A stretch of 64,000 nucleotides of DNA from contig JAVLUZ010000656.1 of the NCBI GenBank assembly GCA_036768485.1, positions 624,470 to 688,469 on the forward strand. The letters are read 5' to 3'. Shown one piece after another: positions 11,956 through 24,208 of the stretch. The notes under the pieces were generated by a model. That model searched no databases. It was not told the origin of the DNA and worked only from the letters and a program-made list of their open reading frames with translations. Source of the DNA: Mermis nigrescens. Lineage: Eukaryota; Nematoda; Enoplea; Mermithida; Mermithidae. Each line of letters begins with the position of its first letter. Position 1 is the stretch's first letter. The translations under genes were made by a program, and so were the position numbers.

Positions 11956-13530
11956 TTGCAGGAAGGACTGGACATGCTGGTGAGACCCCTAGTGAATATT
12001 TATCGAAGATGCCTAGCACTTGGCTATGTTCCAATAGCCTGGCGGCAAGTAAGAGTCATCTTTATCCCTAAGCCAGGGCGTAGTTCCTATGACCTGGCAA
12101 AATCCTTCAGACCAATTAGTCTTTCCTCCTTCTTACTGAAGTGTATGGAAAGATTAATTGATCGCTTTATAAGAGATGGTCCCTTGCTGGAACATCCTTT
12201 ACATGTTACACAACATGCGTATCAGTGTGGAAAGTCTGTTGATACGGCCCTTCATGAACTAGTTTCTAGAATTGAACGGGCATTAGACAACAAACAATTC
12301 ACACTGGGCGTTTTTCTGGACATTGAAGGGGCATTTGACAATACAACCTTCAATGCTATCTGCAAAGCAGCATCCAATCATGGCATACATCAGACCATTG
12401 TTAAATGGATTGATGCTATGCTAAGATTTCGCCATATCATGACTGACTCTTATGGAGACAGCATGATCTTTACTACCACAAAAGGCTGTCCACAAGGAGG
12501 TGTACTATCTCCTTTGCTGTGGTGCCTTGTGGTGGACGAGACTTTTGCAGAATTTGCAAAAGTCTGGCCTCTACAGTCAAGGATATGCTGATGATTTGGC
12601 AATCCTTGTTACTGGAAGGTTCCTGACACCATTTCCTCACTTATGGAAAGTGGTTTAGCCAAGGTGGAACAGTGGTGTCACCATAATGGTCTATCTGTGA
12701 ACCCACAGAAAACCGAAATGGTGCTATTCACTCATAAACGGAAACTTGATGGGTTTAAACCACCAATTTTCTATGGTATGCCACTACAACGTGCAAACCA
12801 GGTCAAATTTTTGGGACTTATTTTGGACCAAAAATTAAATTGGCGCAATCATGTAGAGGTCAAATGTCAGAAGGCTGTTAATGCATTCTGGCAATGTCGT
12901 AGAGCTGTAGGGAAATCCTGGGGTCTATCACCAAGAGTCATGCGATGGCTCTTCGTGTCTGTGATTAGACCCATGATCACCTATGCTGCACTAATCTGGT
13001 GGCCTCGTGCACACTTGTCTACTGTGAAATGTCAGCTTAATCATTTACATAGAATGGCTTGCCTCAGCATTTGTAGTGCCATGTGCACCACACCGACTGC
13101 AGCCATGGAAGTCTTGCTGGACCTGCCTCCCCTGCATATCTTTGTGGAGGGTTGTGCAAGGGCAGCGGCATATCGACTAAACATAGCTGGCAGTTGGAAT
13201 GCAAAAGGCAAGGTTGTAGGTCACAATGCTGTTTGGGCTAAGGCCATTAGGCCAGTGCTCAAAATGCCAAGTGACTTCATGGTACCAAAATTTATTTTTG
13301 GTAGACTTTATACCATTCAGTTTCCCACTAGGGATGACTGGGAAAAATCTAGAGTGGATATTCTCTTGCCTCCTGGAATTGTCTGCTACACTGATGGATC
13401 ACGCTTTGTGAATACCTCAGGCGCGGGCATCTACTTCCAGAACTTAAAACAGATGCGGTATTTTACCTTAGGCAGTAGTGTGTACTGTCTTTCAGGCAGA
13501 AATACTTGCTATTTTGCAATGCTGCCGTAG
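11956..13530 (+). pseudogene. LINE ORF2, reverse transcriptase domain (frameshifted)
   Basis: Reverse-transcriptase motifs occur in order. SFRPISLSSFLLKCMERLID and HAYQCGKSVDTALHELV precede motif A FLDIEGAFDN, which has the catalytic Asp. Motif B is PQGGVLSPLLW. Motif C GYADDLAIL, with the catalytic Asp pair, lies near 12580-12606. Motif D-like NPQKTEMVLF and thumb FLGLILDQKLNWRNHV follow. The frame changes just before motif C (about 12570) and again near 12625, so motif C sits in a third frame between two long open pieces. The open frame from 12643 reads into the start of RNase H. Confidence 0.9.
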
Positions 13531-14216
13531 CAGAGAATTGATGGCCCTCAGAAATGAGAACATCTTTATTTGCTCTGACAGTCAATCTGCTCTGAAGTCA
13601 CTTCTATCTCCAAAAGTGTCTTCAAAGTTAGTTCTCGAGTGTGTTCTTGCTTTGCAAGAACTCTCGCAGTATAACAATGTCAAATTATTATGGGTCCCAG
13701 GTCACTGCGGCATTGAGGGCAATGAATTTGCGGATCATGCTGCAAAAATGGGATCAGCACGTAAACATGTTGGCCCAGAACCGGTAGTTGCTGTCTCCAG
13801 AGCTGTTGCTAAGGCTGACATCAACAGCTGGGTCAGGGAACAACATGTTCAATATTGGAGTGAGCAAAAGACTTGTCGTCAGGCCAGATCCTTTATGGAG
13901 AGGCCATGCAAGAAAATAGCCAGCTCCTTGATCAGCTTAGGTCGTAAGCTGCTTAAGACAGTAATAGGTCTCTTAACTGGACACTGTCCCCTCAACGAGA
14001 CACCTATGTACTATTGGGGTTTCTGACAACCCCAAATGCGCTAAATGTCTGCTCACAGAAGAGGATTCTATCCACTTCCTTTGTCACTGCCCTATGTTTG
14101 ATAAGTTGAGAGCTAGGTTCTTCCATGCTCCACATATTGAACCCTCGGCAGTTTTACAGGAGCCCGTTGCTCAACTTTTGGGGTTTATTAAAGCCTCAAA
14201 ACGTTTTTGCGACTAG
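13380..14216 (+). pseudogene. LINE ORF2, RNase H and C-terminal CCHC region (frameshifted)
   Basis: RNase H residues are visible: YTDGSRF (first Asp) near 13388, FQAEI (Glu) near 13487 after a frameshift, CSDSQSALKSL (Asp), and WVPGHCGIEGNEFADHAAK with the active-site His and last Asp. The tail, after a further frameshift near 14020, has C-x2-C-x8-H-x3-C in AKCLLTEEDSIHFLCHCP, a zinc-knuckle-like motif often found after RNase H in these LINEs. The stop is at 14214-14216. RNase H would remove the RNA strand of the hybrid. Confidence 0.85.
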
Positions 14217-14791
14217 CTCTCAAAAGTTTCCGTGGGGTACACAATGGGCTTCTTAGCCTGCGTGAAGGGCTTTCGCCCACCCCTTTATCACTATCACTAG
14301 CTACCTTTCTCACCTTTTGGTCTTTTTGAGCTTACATGCCATCTTGAAAAAATCCGGTTCTTATTGCCATTGGGGCTTCCGAAAATCCTCGCGCTTCTGG
14401 GCGTGTGCCAACTTAATCGGTCTTAACTTTTTATTAGGAAAAAGTATTAATTGGTCGTTATTTGTATACCTTTTTGCGGCAAAAGGAGCATTCAACTTTG
14501 AAGTATATTTAACTCATGCTGCGACAAATTTAATCCTGTATTTATACGCATAAAAGAATATAATGCTTAAGTGCGCATCTTCTATATATCTCAGTACCGC
14601 TGTCGCTGATTATTTGCATCATCCATATAATATTTATATAGTAAAAACATTCGCGCTATAACGTTAAATATATTTTATATTAATATGCCTAAACATTCAA
14701 ATCGCATTATCAGATATAATAAATCAAAGGATAATTCATAGTCGTTGTATACATGTACAGATTTGGCTTCACCTTGACAGGAGTCCGTAAC

Positions 14792-14950
14792 CACACATGG
14801 GCATGGGGATTGGGGGTAGGGGTTTGTATCCCACAGAAGTTGAAAATTCCCCTGCAGATTACAGTAAACCTAAGAATTATATGTTTAGTAACATTTTCGG
14901 CGATATGACCCATCCTGACCCCCCCAGAATTTGTGTGCCGCCTGTCTATG
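14792..14950. mobile_element. Family H MITE, copy H1
   Basis: A 159-bp element with ends CACACATGGGC ... CTGTCTATG. The flanks TCCGTAAC (14784-14791) and GTTGTAAC (14951-14958) match at 6 of 8. Its internal string cagattacagtaaacc...taacattttcggcgat recurs at 51655-51793. Confidence 0.6.
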
Positions 14951-14959
14951 GTTGTAACG

Positions 14960-17900
14960 TAAGCCATTATGTGGAGTCTTAATCTTTAGAAGACGTACGG
15001 TCCAAATCCCAGGCCAACCCATGTTTGTATCCCATCTCGTTAAAAAAATTCAACCGAAAAATGTCTTATTAAAAAAATGGCATCGACAAGATAAATCCAC
15101 TGATTTCAAAAGTCCCCGCCGCCGAACAGGCACAAAATCATAGGAAACCGGTGGGCAGCATTTATTTATATAAAAGAATTATTATTGCTCCGTATGAGAC
15201 TTTAATTGCTGATCTGTCACGACATCGAGCATTAAAAATCATTTTATGCCGAACGGGTAGGCCAACAAAAAATTCTACTCTTAGAATCCGACTTAATTGT
15301 AGCGTAGAGCTGATTTTCTAAATAATGTCGTTTCTTTAAGTCGTCTAATCAAATACGTGGTCTAGAGACAATTAAATCAAATTTCGCATATCATAGGCAC
15401 TGACTTTTTATAAAGAAACATAAGTGATCGTTTCATACGAAAAATATATAAAAAACAAAGAAATATAATTTATATACGGAAGCGGCTTATTTTCTAAAAC
15501 GCGTTTTCGGGGAAAAATAGGACAAATCTGTTTACGGATATAACGTAAAACGTTATCTACCACCAAATTATCTTTTGCTCTGTGGTCAGAGTCAACATAT
15601 CTCTCATTATGTCAACCAATTGGATTTCCTGGAATTACTCGAACTCTCAAATTGGATCTCTATTTATTATTTGTCAGAGGAAGCGTGTTTTTCTTAAAGG
15701 CACGGAGAAATTGGATTCTTCTGGAGTCTTAATCTAATGTTTTTTCGCGAGATACAGTCGGACGAGAGAACATTATTTAATTTTGTCAAATATTTATATC
15801 TAATCTAGATATTCCAATTAAAATGTATTATAAAACCTGTTAAATATCGGGATGAAGGCATCAGATACATAGGAATCCTGAGGGAGGTTGGCCCCTAAAA
15901 TTCAAACGACCTCCTAAATTAAATTTTCGAAGTTTTTCTTCCACTTTTTTCGATCGGCGTTCGAATTATTATAATAACCAATTAATTTAATTTTAATATA
16001 ATCATTACACTGTCATCAATTAGAGCGGCAGAGTTAATAATATCCATGATGCTGATTTTTTTATGAAAAAATTCTATCAATCCAGCCTGAAGATTTATCT
16101 TCATACATACATTACATACGTGTTAGACACTAATAGTTTTTATAGTCACAACAGAAATACATTTGCGTACATAGAATGGCTCAACGTTTTTGCGGTAAAA
16201 TCTCTATTTCAGTGGGACAGAGATAAGCAACCTTCAATTTTTGACCGAAAACAACAAAAATACACCTCAGGCAGATCCTCACCTCCACTCTTTATTTATC
16301 TCTTTCAATGTTTGAGTATAAGTGATTTACAATACAAGGATTAATTGTTTACTTTTATCTAATTATTGATCTATTAATAATTTTTTATTTAACTTAATAA
16401 TTATTTATTAAATATTTACTATCATTATTTGCATATTAAGATAAAGGCTTGAAAAACTGAATCGTCAGACTCGTTAACATCATATTATTCTTTAAAAACA
16501 TAAAACCTATGTAAGTTCGATGTTCATGTTATGTTATGTTATTTTATGTTATTTTGTTATTTATTATTTTTGTTATTTTGTTATTTTGTTATTTTATTTT
16601 GTTATTTTATGTTATTTTCGAAATGTTATTTTGTTATTATTTTGATATTTTGATAATTTTATTTTGATAATTTTACTACAATTATTTTGCATGTTATTTT
16701 CGAAATACATAAAATTTGCATCATTCATTCAGAACTCGAATGTTTTTCCTAATCTAAAGAACTATCGGAAAGCTGAGATTTTGCGTTTTTCGTCTCCAAT
16801 AATATCGGTTTTAATCCTAACTTATATGACTTTATTTGTAAATCGCAGGTCCTAGTGTACATTGATTCAATAGCTAACTTACTTTATTAGTTTTTTTCCA
16901 ACTTAATCTTTTCCTAACTTTACAGCTTAATCAGCGATAGACAAGACTTAAAATATACGGCTTGAGAAATTATCGAGAAAAAATAAATTGATGAATAAAT
17001 TAATTAAACTATCAGTTTCTTTTGAAAAATTAGCTTGCTAAGCGAGAGTTGTAGGTCAAGAGAAACTTAAAGTTTAAACCTGCCATTACAATATAGAGAG
17101 TCGAGAAGAATGAAAAAAATATGAAAAATTGAATAATACATAAGATTCAGCAAAAATAAAAATCAAAAGGAGCAGCAAGAATAATTAAAGCAAATTTTCA
17201 TTTATATTAGAGTTAACATAAGCTGCAAAGCGCAAAAATCAGGCCGAAATTCAAATTGATTACAGTTATATTGATCGTGACGCTGCTATTCACCTTGCAC
17301 CATTTGATTTTGAAAGAACAAAAAAACCGATAATGGGAAAATGAGTAATGTAAACGTTAAGTGATTTGACGGCTTAAAATTGAACAAAAAAGTCTTTGTT
17401 AGATTTCAGGATTGATTTTGGTAGCACAAATTGCTTGGTAAAAATATACAATAAAGATAGTCTAGTTTCAAATTTGGATACTTATAAAATGCAATATAAA
17501 TTAAATAAAAAAATAACGGAATAAAATAACATACTCTCAGTATATTAAAGTAAAATGAAATAAAAAAATAAAATTGAGAGGAATTAGGAGTTGAAAAATA
17601 TTCAAATAAGATGAAACCTCGACCAAGAAATATTAAAAAAACAAAAAAGCTAAAAGTTTATCAAAAATGGAAAAAACCTAAATATGACAATATTTTAATA
17701 CAAAAAGCAATAGTGAAAACAGTTTTTTGATACTAAATAAGGAAATATGGAGACGCAGAAGAAGAATAAAGGATTTGAAAGTCAGAAATTGTATTAAACT
17801 ATTCATCGTTCCCTCGTCGACGATAATAAATTGCAAATTATCATCTGCCGATGACAATTAAAATTGTTTTCGTCAGTGCCCATGCCTGGTGCGCACCCCT

Positions 17901-19180
17901 CTCCTACGCCCATGTCTCGATTCAGTGGAATCATCCTATGCCAGGTCTGTAGTAGCACCATTATGTAAACCTCGATTGAATAAAGCTCAACGCGCTGTAA
18001 AATTTTCGGCACTTTGCTAAATTGATCAGACATACATACGTGCACATTCGAACATGCTTTAGGTGCGAACTTAAACATGATATCCTAAATCGTGCTAAAT
18101 TTACGAACCTGCCTACTATTGAATGAGACAAATTTGACAGTTTCTAAAATTTATTAAATTTAGAGGCACGTGTTCGGTCGGGAACAAAGTCATTATCAAT
18201 GGCTTGAAAGTAATAATGATAAAACACGCGAATTTTTTTCGCCTCGTGCTTAAACACGTGCACATCATTCGAATTTGATGTGACATCTAATGAAGAAGCT
18301 ACTTCGATTCCCAAGCTTTAGCAAGGGTAGCACACCGTATGAAATAACTCTTGAAAAAAGGAGCGAAGGAAAGTCACTCAATAAATGTTAAATCATCAAA
18401 AAACAATTTATAGTAAGCACACTGCCTATCCGTCTTTGTGCTCTAATAAAGCTATCGCGTCTCCTAAATTCAATCGGTTCAGCAAAAGCGCGAATGCAGA
18501 CCAAAATACCGATAAAATAGATTAAGATGAGTAAAGAGCAATTTAAGCCAGCGTTCATTTAGAAACGAAATTTACGTGTGGATTTTGACTCGTGAAATTG
18601 GACAATTGCCAGAATATTTAGCTCCTATTCACAGATACTCTGCGCATTTGCTGTAATTGAAACCAAAATATTAAACTTAATATAATAAATAATAAATAAT
18701 ATAAAAAATATATAAGATAAAAGTAATAAGGACAAAAGCTGTGAATTGAATCGAATTGAAAGCAAAATATGTATTTTGCATTCTCCCAACCATTCTATCC
18801 GGGCTATTAAGGATTTCATTATTTTTTTACCAGTGGCTTTTATGTTGTAGCCAAAATACTCTTCAGAGTTTAGCATTGATTACTCTATTCCATAAACATT
18901 TAACTTTGATTTTTAACGTGTTTTGATTGGCCACGTAATTCTGATCTTTTAAGTAATTTCTGATTCGGAAGCCGCCGAACCCCCAGAGCTGAATTTTTGG
19001 CATTTTTCTCGCAATTTTCGCCCCACCAGACCGCCCACCCCCGAAAATCGATTGCCGACCCTTTTGATGCTTTATGCGAATTTGAATAACTTATACCGTA
19101 GTAAGGCTTATTCATTTAAAAATTGATAATGCAAAAACTTGTCCGCATTTTCGTAAATTCTTCTATGAACGAGTTTTAAA
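14960..19180. other. AT-rich stretch without supported genes
   Basis: I see no domain-bearing frame or convincing splice pair. A low-complexity run of ttatgttattttgttatttt words covers about 16528-16680. A secondary AT-rich, weakly open frame at 16063-16344 has no features beyond composition. A short C-rich segment near 17880-17930 and another near 18970-19050 are repeat-like. Confidence 0.5.
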
Positions 19181-19196
19181 AGTGTTACGCAATACG

Positions 19197-19623
19197 ATGC
19201 GAAATGCAATAAAAATATTATCATCTTCGACCAATCTCGGTAATAACAAAAATGAGCTTCATGATGAAATCATCACAATCAATAGCCAAAATCAACATCA
19301 TTTCTTTAAAACTTATTTAGCCTCGAGTTTGAAATTCCGGATCCGAACTCAGCAAGACTTTCATGTAAGTATCTCGGTAATCGTCAAGCATGTCTTGTAA
19401 TCTGCAAATAAAAAAATGAAAACGATTTTAAAATAAAGTACTTCTATGTATTTCAAGTTGTTGATTTCCCAAACTTTTCTAGCTTTAAATTCTGTTTAGT
19501 TTTTGCTTTTTTATGCAGATTCCTTTTAAATTTAAAAAGGTGGCAGACGCACTTAACCTTAGATATGAAGTTTCCATTGTCAAATATCACAAATGTGTCA
19601 AAATGCTTAATGATTTATACTGA
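19197..19623 (+). CDS. Two-exon hypothetical gene
   Basis: Exon 1 (19197-19364) is 56 codons from ATG, ending QQDFH exactly at a strong donor CAT|GTAAGT. The 154-nt intron ends with a good pyrimidine tract and acceptor tttttgcttttttatgcag. Exon 2 (19519-19623) continues in the same phase for 34 codons, starting IPFKFKKVADALNLRYEV, to TGA. The 90-residue product is basic and has no signal peptide or cysteine pattern. The true start may lie upstream, since the frame extends a few codons before this ATG. I do not recognise the family. Support is the match of phase, donor and acceptor; function is unknown. Confidence 0.4.
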
Positions 19624-20233
19624 ATTTACGGATTTTTGGCCCAAAAGCGTGCAATTTTATGCATACAGGCCGCAAATTTTCTGTGAAATTTGCGAAAATG
19701 ACTTAAAAACGCTATTGTACTATTTTTATGATACTTCTATAGCACATTTACAGGACAGTTGAAAGCTAGCATTTATGCGCCCGCCGAAATGCTTCCCAGC
19801 CATCCCAGCTATAGTATTTGAATGGTCAGAAGAAGTCAATTTTTGACTGGTCTGAGGCAGCCAGAAAAAACAAAATCTTTTCAGATTTATTGAGACATTA
19901 AAATGGCTTGTGTACTAAACTGACGTTAAAGTCAGCTTAATTTACGGTTCGAATGATCACACTTATAGTTCATTTTATATTGCAAAAGCGCCTTTTTTAT
20001 TCACTCTTAGCACGAATTTCACCCTATTACCAAGGTATATTCAGTGCCACTTTTTAATACTTCTGGGATAAGTGCAGGCCAAACGTCGACATGGGGTCTA
20101 GGGTCTGGACCTCTCACGAAGATCTGAAAGATCCCCCAAATCGATCGACCCTGTAGAACTTAATTTTTTGGAGATTTTGTCCCATCGGACCCCCCAAAAT
20201 TAAGGTGTTGCTTATGTATAGTATAGTCCAGAC

Positions 20234-20610
20234 TATGCATGTATAGCATGAGCATGGGAGTTCTGGGTGGGGTCAGGCCCTGGGAATTTTTTAAAAGTGC
20301 CTTTTTTGGCTAACAAATGATAGGTACACGTCAAAAAAACCCTGTTTTTCGACGTTTTAGACAATGCTCGCTCTTTCTAGAACATAAAAAGGTAGGAGAA
20401 ATATTGACAAATTTGAAAAATATTGGGTAAATTGAACAAAATACAGTCAAAAAATTAGCATATGGCAAAATTTAAGATTCTTGAGCCAAATATAAGCTAA
20501 AAACGCCTAAAAAGGCACGTCTTTTTCAACTTTTATGAACTTTTACAAAAAAATCGACAATTCTGGGGGTCGCAGCCATTTTGCGGGAGTCAGCTGCCGG
20601 AACACGTATG
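20234..20610 (-). mobile_element. Family C MITE, copy C4
   Basis: A 377-bp reverse copy flanked by GTCCAGAC (20226-20233) and GAACAGAC (20611-20618), 6 of 8 matching. Ends are tatgcatgtatagcatg and gaacacgtatg. The central palindrome is eroded. It is immediately preceded (about 20095-20220) by a degraded family G-like segment with cccatcggaccccc. Confidence 0.65.
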
Positions 20611-21442
20611 GAACAGACCAAAGATGCATAACATGGCTGGTTAGGATCAGCTCAGTTTGGATAGAATTTGATCATCCAGAGGAATTTACGGAGTCTTCTA
20701 CAAAAAGTTTTTGTTTCGCCCGTTTTTGTATCCCACTTTTGACTCGTTTTTCCAGAAATTTGTTTTTCGTTTCTTACGATTGTGTTCGGAGAATAAATAA
20801 AATTTTGCGGACGATGTACTTTCGAATAAGCAAATGTTAGCATACGTTTTTCGGACCATCAGTCGCATATATTAAGATGAGAGTGACACGATCCCAACGA
20901 TCTGAATTTTATCTTTTTCACGTTCAAAAAATGAGCATTCATATTTCATAGAATGCGTAGCTGACGATGTCATTTTCTAGCCGCTACGTTGAATTAAAAA
21001 TATGCATGTTTGCTCTAGCAATCTCCTGAGATAGCGCCAGCTATTAGAAAAAGTACAAATTGAGCTTTTCAAACGCTAATAACTTCACGGATTCCTGCGA
21101 TATGAGCATAAACCTAGCGAAATAGTTGCGTTTCAAAAGTTTTACCTAAATAGTAAGGTTTCGCTTATAAAAATTAGTGCTTCTTTATGCAATCTCAAAA
21201 AACTTTAAATTATTCTCCCAAATTCTCCCAGTTTCTGCATGTAAATCGATCTGTTTCCTCTTTTAATATAACAAATAAGGTATGATCTGAAAACTCATCA
21301 AATGCTAAATCTATAAAGTGTAAAATTGACATTACCTATGCAACAGGTACGCAACTAGGTCTCTGTATTTATATACTGCTGAGCGAAAACAACGTGCTAC
21401 CCTAATAGCTTCATAGCTTTTCGTTTGTTGAGGTACTGAAAT

Positions 21443-22072
21443 CAGTGGTGGATCTAGGATTGTCCTGAGGGAGGGGGCGGAACTCCAATTTTTTTTAAAA
21501 ACAGTCGAAAATAGGTCCGAAAATTTGACAATGTAAAACGTTTTTTCGGCGTTTTACATTGTCTACTACCATTTAAAATACCTTTTGACGCAACATTTGT
21601 TTGGAAAATTTTGAACCTCTCGACAATTTTGTGCGAAAAAATCATTAAATTCCATTGATTTTAGTAAGAAATAAAAATCCGGCGTAAAGCGTCGAAAAAT
21701 TGTGAAATTAAGGCTGGAGAAGGTTTAGAAGCTTGATTAACTGCTCGATTTCCTATATTTGTAGCATTAGACGACGAACGTCGAAAATTTTTTAAAAGTT
21801 ACGCTCTAAAACAGAAGAAATCCATGCTAAACAGCTGTTTCTGCTCTTGAAATTGTTTTGGAAACTATTCCATGAGCGAAAAATTGCTTCCAGGTCGCAA
21901 AGAAAGTGAATAAATGTCCTTAATAGGTATTATCCGGCGCGAAGGGCCGGGAAAATTTGAGAAATTATAATCACTGACGGCCAAAAATCATTGCCGATTA
22001 CATATCCATTCTTCATCTCGCCAAATATTCTTGGCTGATGGGGGGCGCCCCGCCCCCTTAAATCCACCCCTG
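21443..22072. mobile_element. Family D hAT-like MITE, copy D2
   Basis: A 630-bp element, CAGTGGTGGATCTAGG ... AATCCACCCCTG. It is flanked by ACTGAAAT (21435-21442) and ACTGAGAT (22073-22080), 7 of 8 matching. Inside are an inverted pair gtaaaacgttttttcggcgttttac near 21534-21558 and ggcgcgaagggccggg near 21937. It lies directly against the last exon of the minus-strand peptide gene and supplies that frame's stop. Confidence 0.8.
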
Positions 22073-22584
22073 ACTGAGATATGGATTGGAAAGATGTAAA
22101 GGTTTAACAAGAGGTGGGAAAAACACCAACCAAAGCGGGCGGTCGCTTCTGCTATCCCATAAAGTTGAGATTTCTAAGCACCTGCGCAGACGTTTGGGCA
22201 AAAACGTGCTGTACTTTAACGACCTTACCCGATAGACGGACTAAAGCTTCTCTTAATTCTTTGACTACACTCAACCGAAATTTCAAGCCTTTGCATGTAT
22301 GTACATAAATATGAATGGATACAGGCAAGGTGCCGCCACCCAGTGAAGATGTTTTTCATTTTTATTCGGGCTAGCGCGAGCCCCTTAATGCATAATCGAC
22401 TTTAAGAGCCTTACCTGGTAGACGGACTAAAGCTTCTCTTTATTCTATTATTCTTTTCCGCTTTTCCGTCATCGGGATTCGAAGCTTGACTCGCCCGATA
22501 GCTATTAGTTCGTTCGATTAGCACGCTAATCAAAGCCGAAACGACGAGTAAACAAAAAGCCCATCGACGACATACGTGCAACAT
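22058..22584 (-). CDS. Secreted peptide-precursor-like gene with duplicated exon
   Basis: Exon 1 (22415-22584) starts MLHVCRRWAFCLLVVSALIS, a signal peptide, and ends ..NRIKRSFSPST at donor ccAG|GTAAGG in phase 2. Exon 2 (22229-22288, 60 nt) enters in matching phase. It encodes LEISVECSQRIKRSFSPSI and ends at a near-identical donor GG|GTAAGG. Exon 3 starts at 22181 after acceptor gtctgcgcag, phase matched, with CLEISTLWDSRSDRP. It stays open to a stop at 22058 inside MITE D2. RIKRSFSPS followed by LEIS therefore repeats across exons, with KR dibasic sites, as in multi-peptide precursors. The ATG is the first after the predicted transcription start and has CAAAATG context. I do not recognise the family. 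Exon 1 is well supported, exon 2 moderately, exon 3 weakly. Confidence 0.5.
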
Positions 22585-22711
22585 TTTGGACTGATAATAA
22601 TCGAATGCCTAATGCAAGTCGAAAACCTGATACCAACAGGTTCTTTCAAATATGTGATAGCGGAATACTGTAAGCTATAAGAAGTTCTTCTTCAAATCCT
22701 CTTACGTTTCA

Positions 22712-22745
22712 GACTGAAATAATACATCAAATCCTACTATTTATA
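22712..22745 (-). promoter_or_regulatory. TATA plus initiator core promoter
   Basis: On the minus strand TATAAATAG (22737-22745) is followed by TCAGTC (22712-22717), whose A at 22715 lies 30 bp after the first T of the TATA box. That is the canonical arthropod spacing. The leader from 22715 to the ATG at 22584 is 131 nt and contains no other ATG. Surrounding DNA up to about 23.2 kb is richer in CpG than the window average. Confidence 0.6.
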
Positions 22746-23683
22746 CGCTTGGAATTTATGAGCAAATCCGGTCGGCCGACCCTACTACACTATTGGCTTA
22801 ATGATGTAAGCTAATTACGACGAAGTGATAAAGGCGCGCGAGTACGACGTTGGCTAATATTTTTCTTGGACTAAAATGCCCCCGGGGTGATTTTACGTTC
22901 TGCGATTGCGTACGTAGCGAAGTGGGCTCGATCAAAAATACAGAAAAAATCTAATAAATTTGCATTTTTTCTGCTAGAAAAAATTTGCATATTTCGAAAT
23001 TTTGCGTTAATCAACGCCCCGATAAGCGAGTAGTAGAATGAAATGCGTGGATTTTCCCTTCGGCGTTTCATTTTATGAGCCAAACATGAGCCTACTAACT
23101 AGATTGAATGCGCTTCTGATAAGCAAAAAACCGGGCGTCAAAAAATCGTAAGCAATTAAATTTCATCTACTTTCGAAAATCAAAATTATACGATGACGCG
23201 CGTAATGCCGAATTGACCGAAAATTCCTTTTTCTCCCGACCTCATCAACGCGAGACCGAATGCTATTTTTAACGACCTATTTTTCGATGAAAATATTTGT
23301 GTATTTTATCTGAAATATGATTTATTTTGATTTGGGGCTGGAAAGATGGGCAATTAATCAAAAATGCGTTGGCAGTATTTAGTACGGTAGGTCTAAAACT
23401 GACAGTAAGCAAATCGATGCGACTGCACCTTTTCGACACTGCCCGAACGAAAAAGCTTACGAGCCCATAAAACATAAAAACGACTATTAAAGAGTAAATT
23501 ATAAAAATTTATAAAATATATTATGAGTAAAAATTATAAACATATGAAAAAACTATGAATTCGTGTTTCTGCGGCACTTTTCGCTACAATGACAGACAGA
23601 CAACCAATGAAAAAGGTGGAAATCTTGGCATCGTTTATCCTCGAAGGTTGGAAAAGATTCAGAAAATAAACAGTAGGGGCAAA

Positions 23684-23850
23684 CAGTGGCGGATCCAGGA
23701 TTTCCTAGGGGGGGCGATCGGTACCCCTAAGGGGGGCGGAACCCTGACTTGGGCGGAAATATTAGCCGTTTTAACCCGAAAATCGCTAAAAATCGCTCAA
23801 AAATCCTTAATTTTGCGCACTCCACCCGCAGCCCCCCAAATCCGCCCCGG
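23684..23850. mobile_element. Short family D variant, copy D3
   Basis: A 167-bp element, CAGTGGCGGATCCAGG ... AATCCGCCCCGG, flanked by GGGGCAAA (23676-23683) and GTGGCAAA (23851-23858). It is closely related to D7 at 59992-60168, sharing ttagccgttttaacccgaaaatcgc. Confidence 0.75.
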
Positions 23851-24208
23851 GTGGCAAAGACCTTGTTCGACATTTCTCACCGCGCAATTCACATTGACAT
23901 CAAAAAATTGCGTGAAAACCAAAAATCAAAAAAAATTCTGATGGGTTAGCAAATAAAGCGGTGCTCTCCCCCAGGTTCAGAGAAGTCCTCAAGATTCCCT
24001 CGATCCTCCTCAAACTCCCTATTTCCAATTACGGTGAAAATTGACAATGGATCATGGACCAACTTTTGGGGTAGGTCAGCTCGCACAAACCTAATTTACA
24101 CGCATCCTCATGTGATGACGAATAAGATAAATTCCTAAATTACTCAGAGATAAAGCAACACGACGTTTCCAAGGCGGCAAAAAGTAGAAAAAGTCTTCGT
24201 CTTGTATG

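Larger units (their letters stand above)
9116..14299 (+). mobile_element. Full-length but disabled non-LTR retrotransposon (LINE) of the RNase H-bearing I/R1/LOA-like group
   Basis: A 5184-bp element bounded by the 12-bp direct repeat GCTACCTTTCTC (9104-9115 and 14300-14311), a target-site duplication of LINE type. Its order is a 5' leader (9116-9356), degraded ORF1 (9357-about 10040), then ORF2 with endonuclease (10669-11370), reverse transcriptase (11956-about 13300), RNase H (13380-13790) and a CCHC end (14037-14096), with the stop at 14214-14216. The 3' end is not poly(A): it finishes in tatcactatcac repeats. Base composition is visibly more GC-rich than the flanks. Several frameshifts and stops break ORF2, so it cannot move by itself. 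Clade placement within the RNase H-bearing LINEs is inference from domain order. Confidence 0.88.

Noticed and set aside
23269..23475. 68-codon minus-strand frame with a hydrophobic start
   Set aside because: It has no splice or promoter support and lies in a CpG-richer intergenic part; too weak to call.
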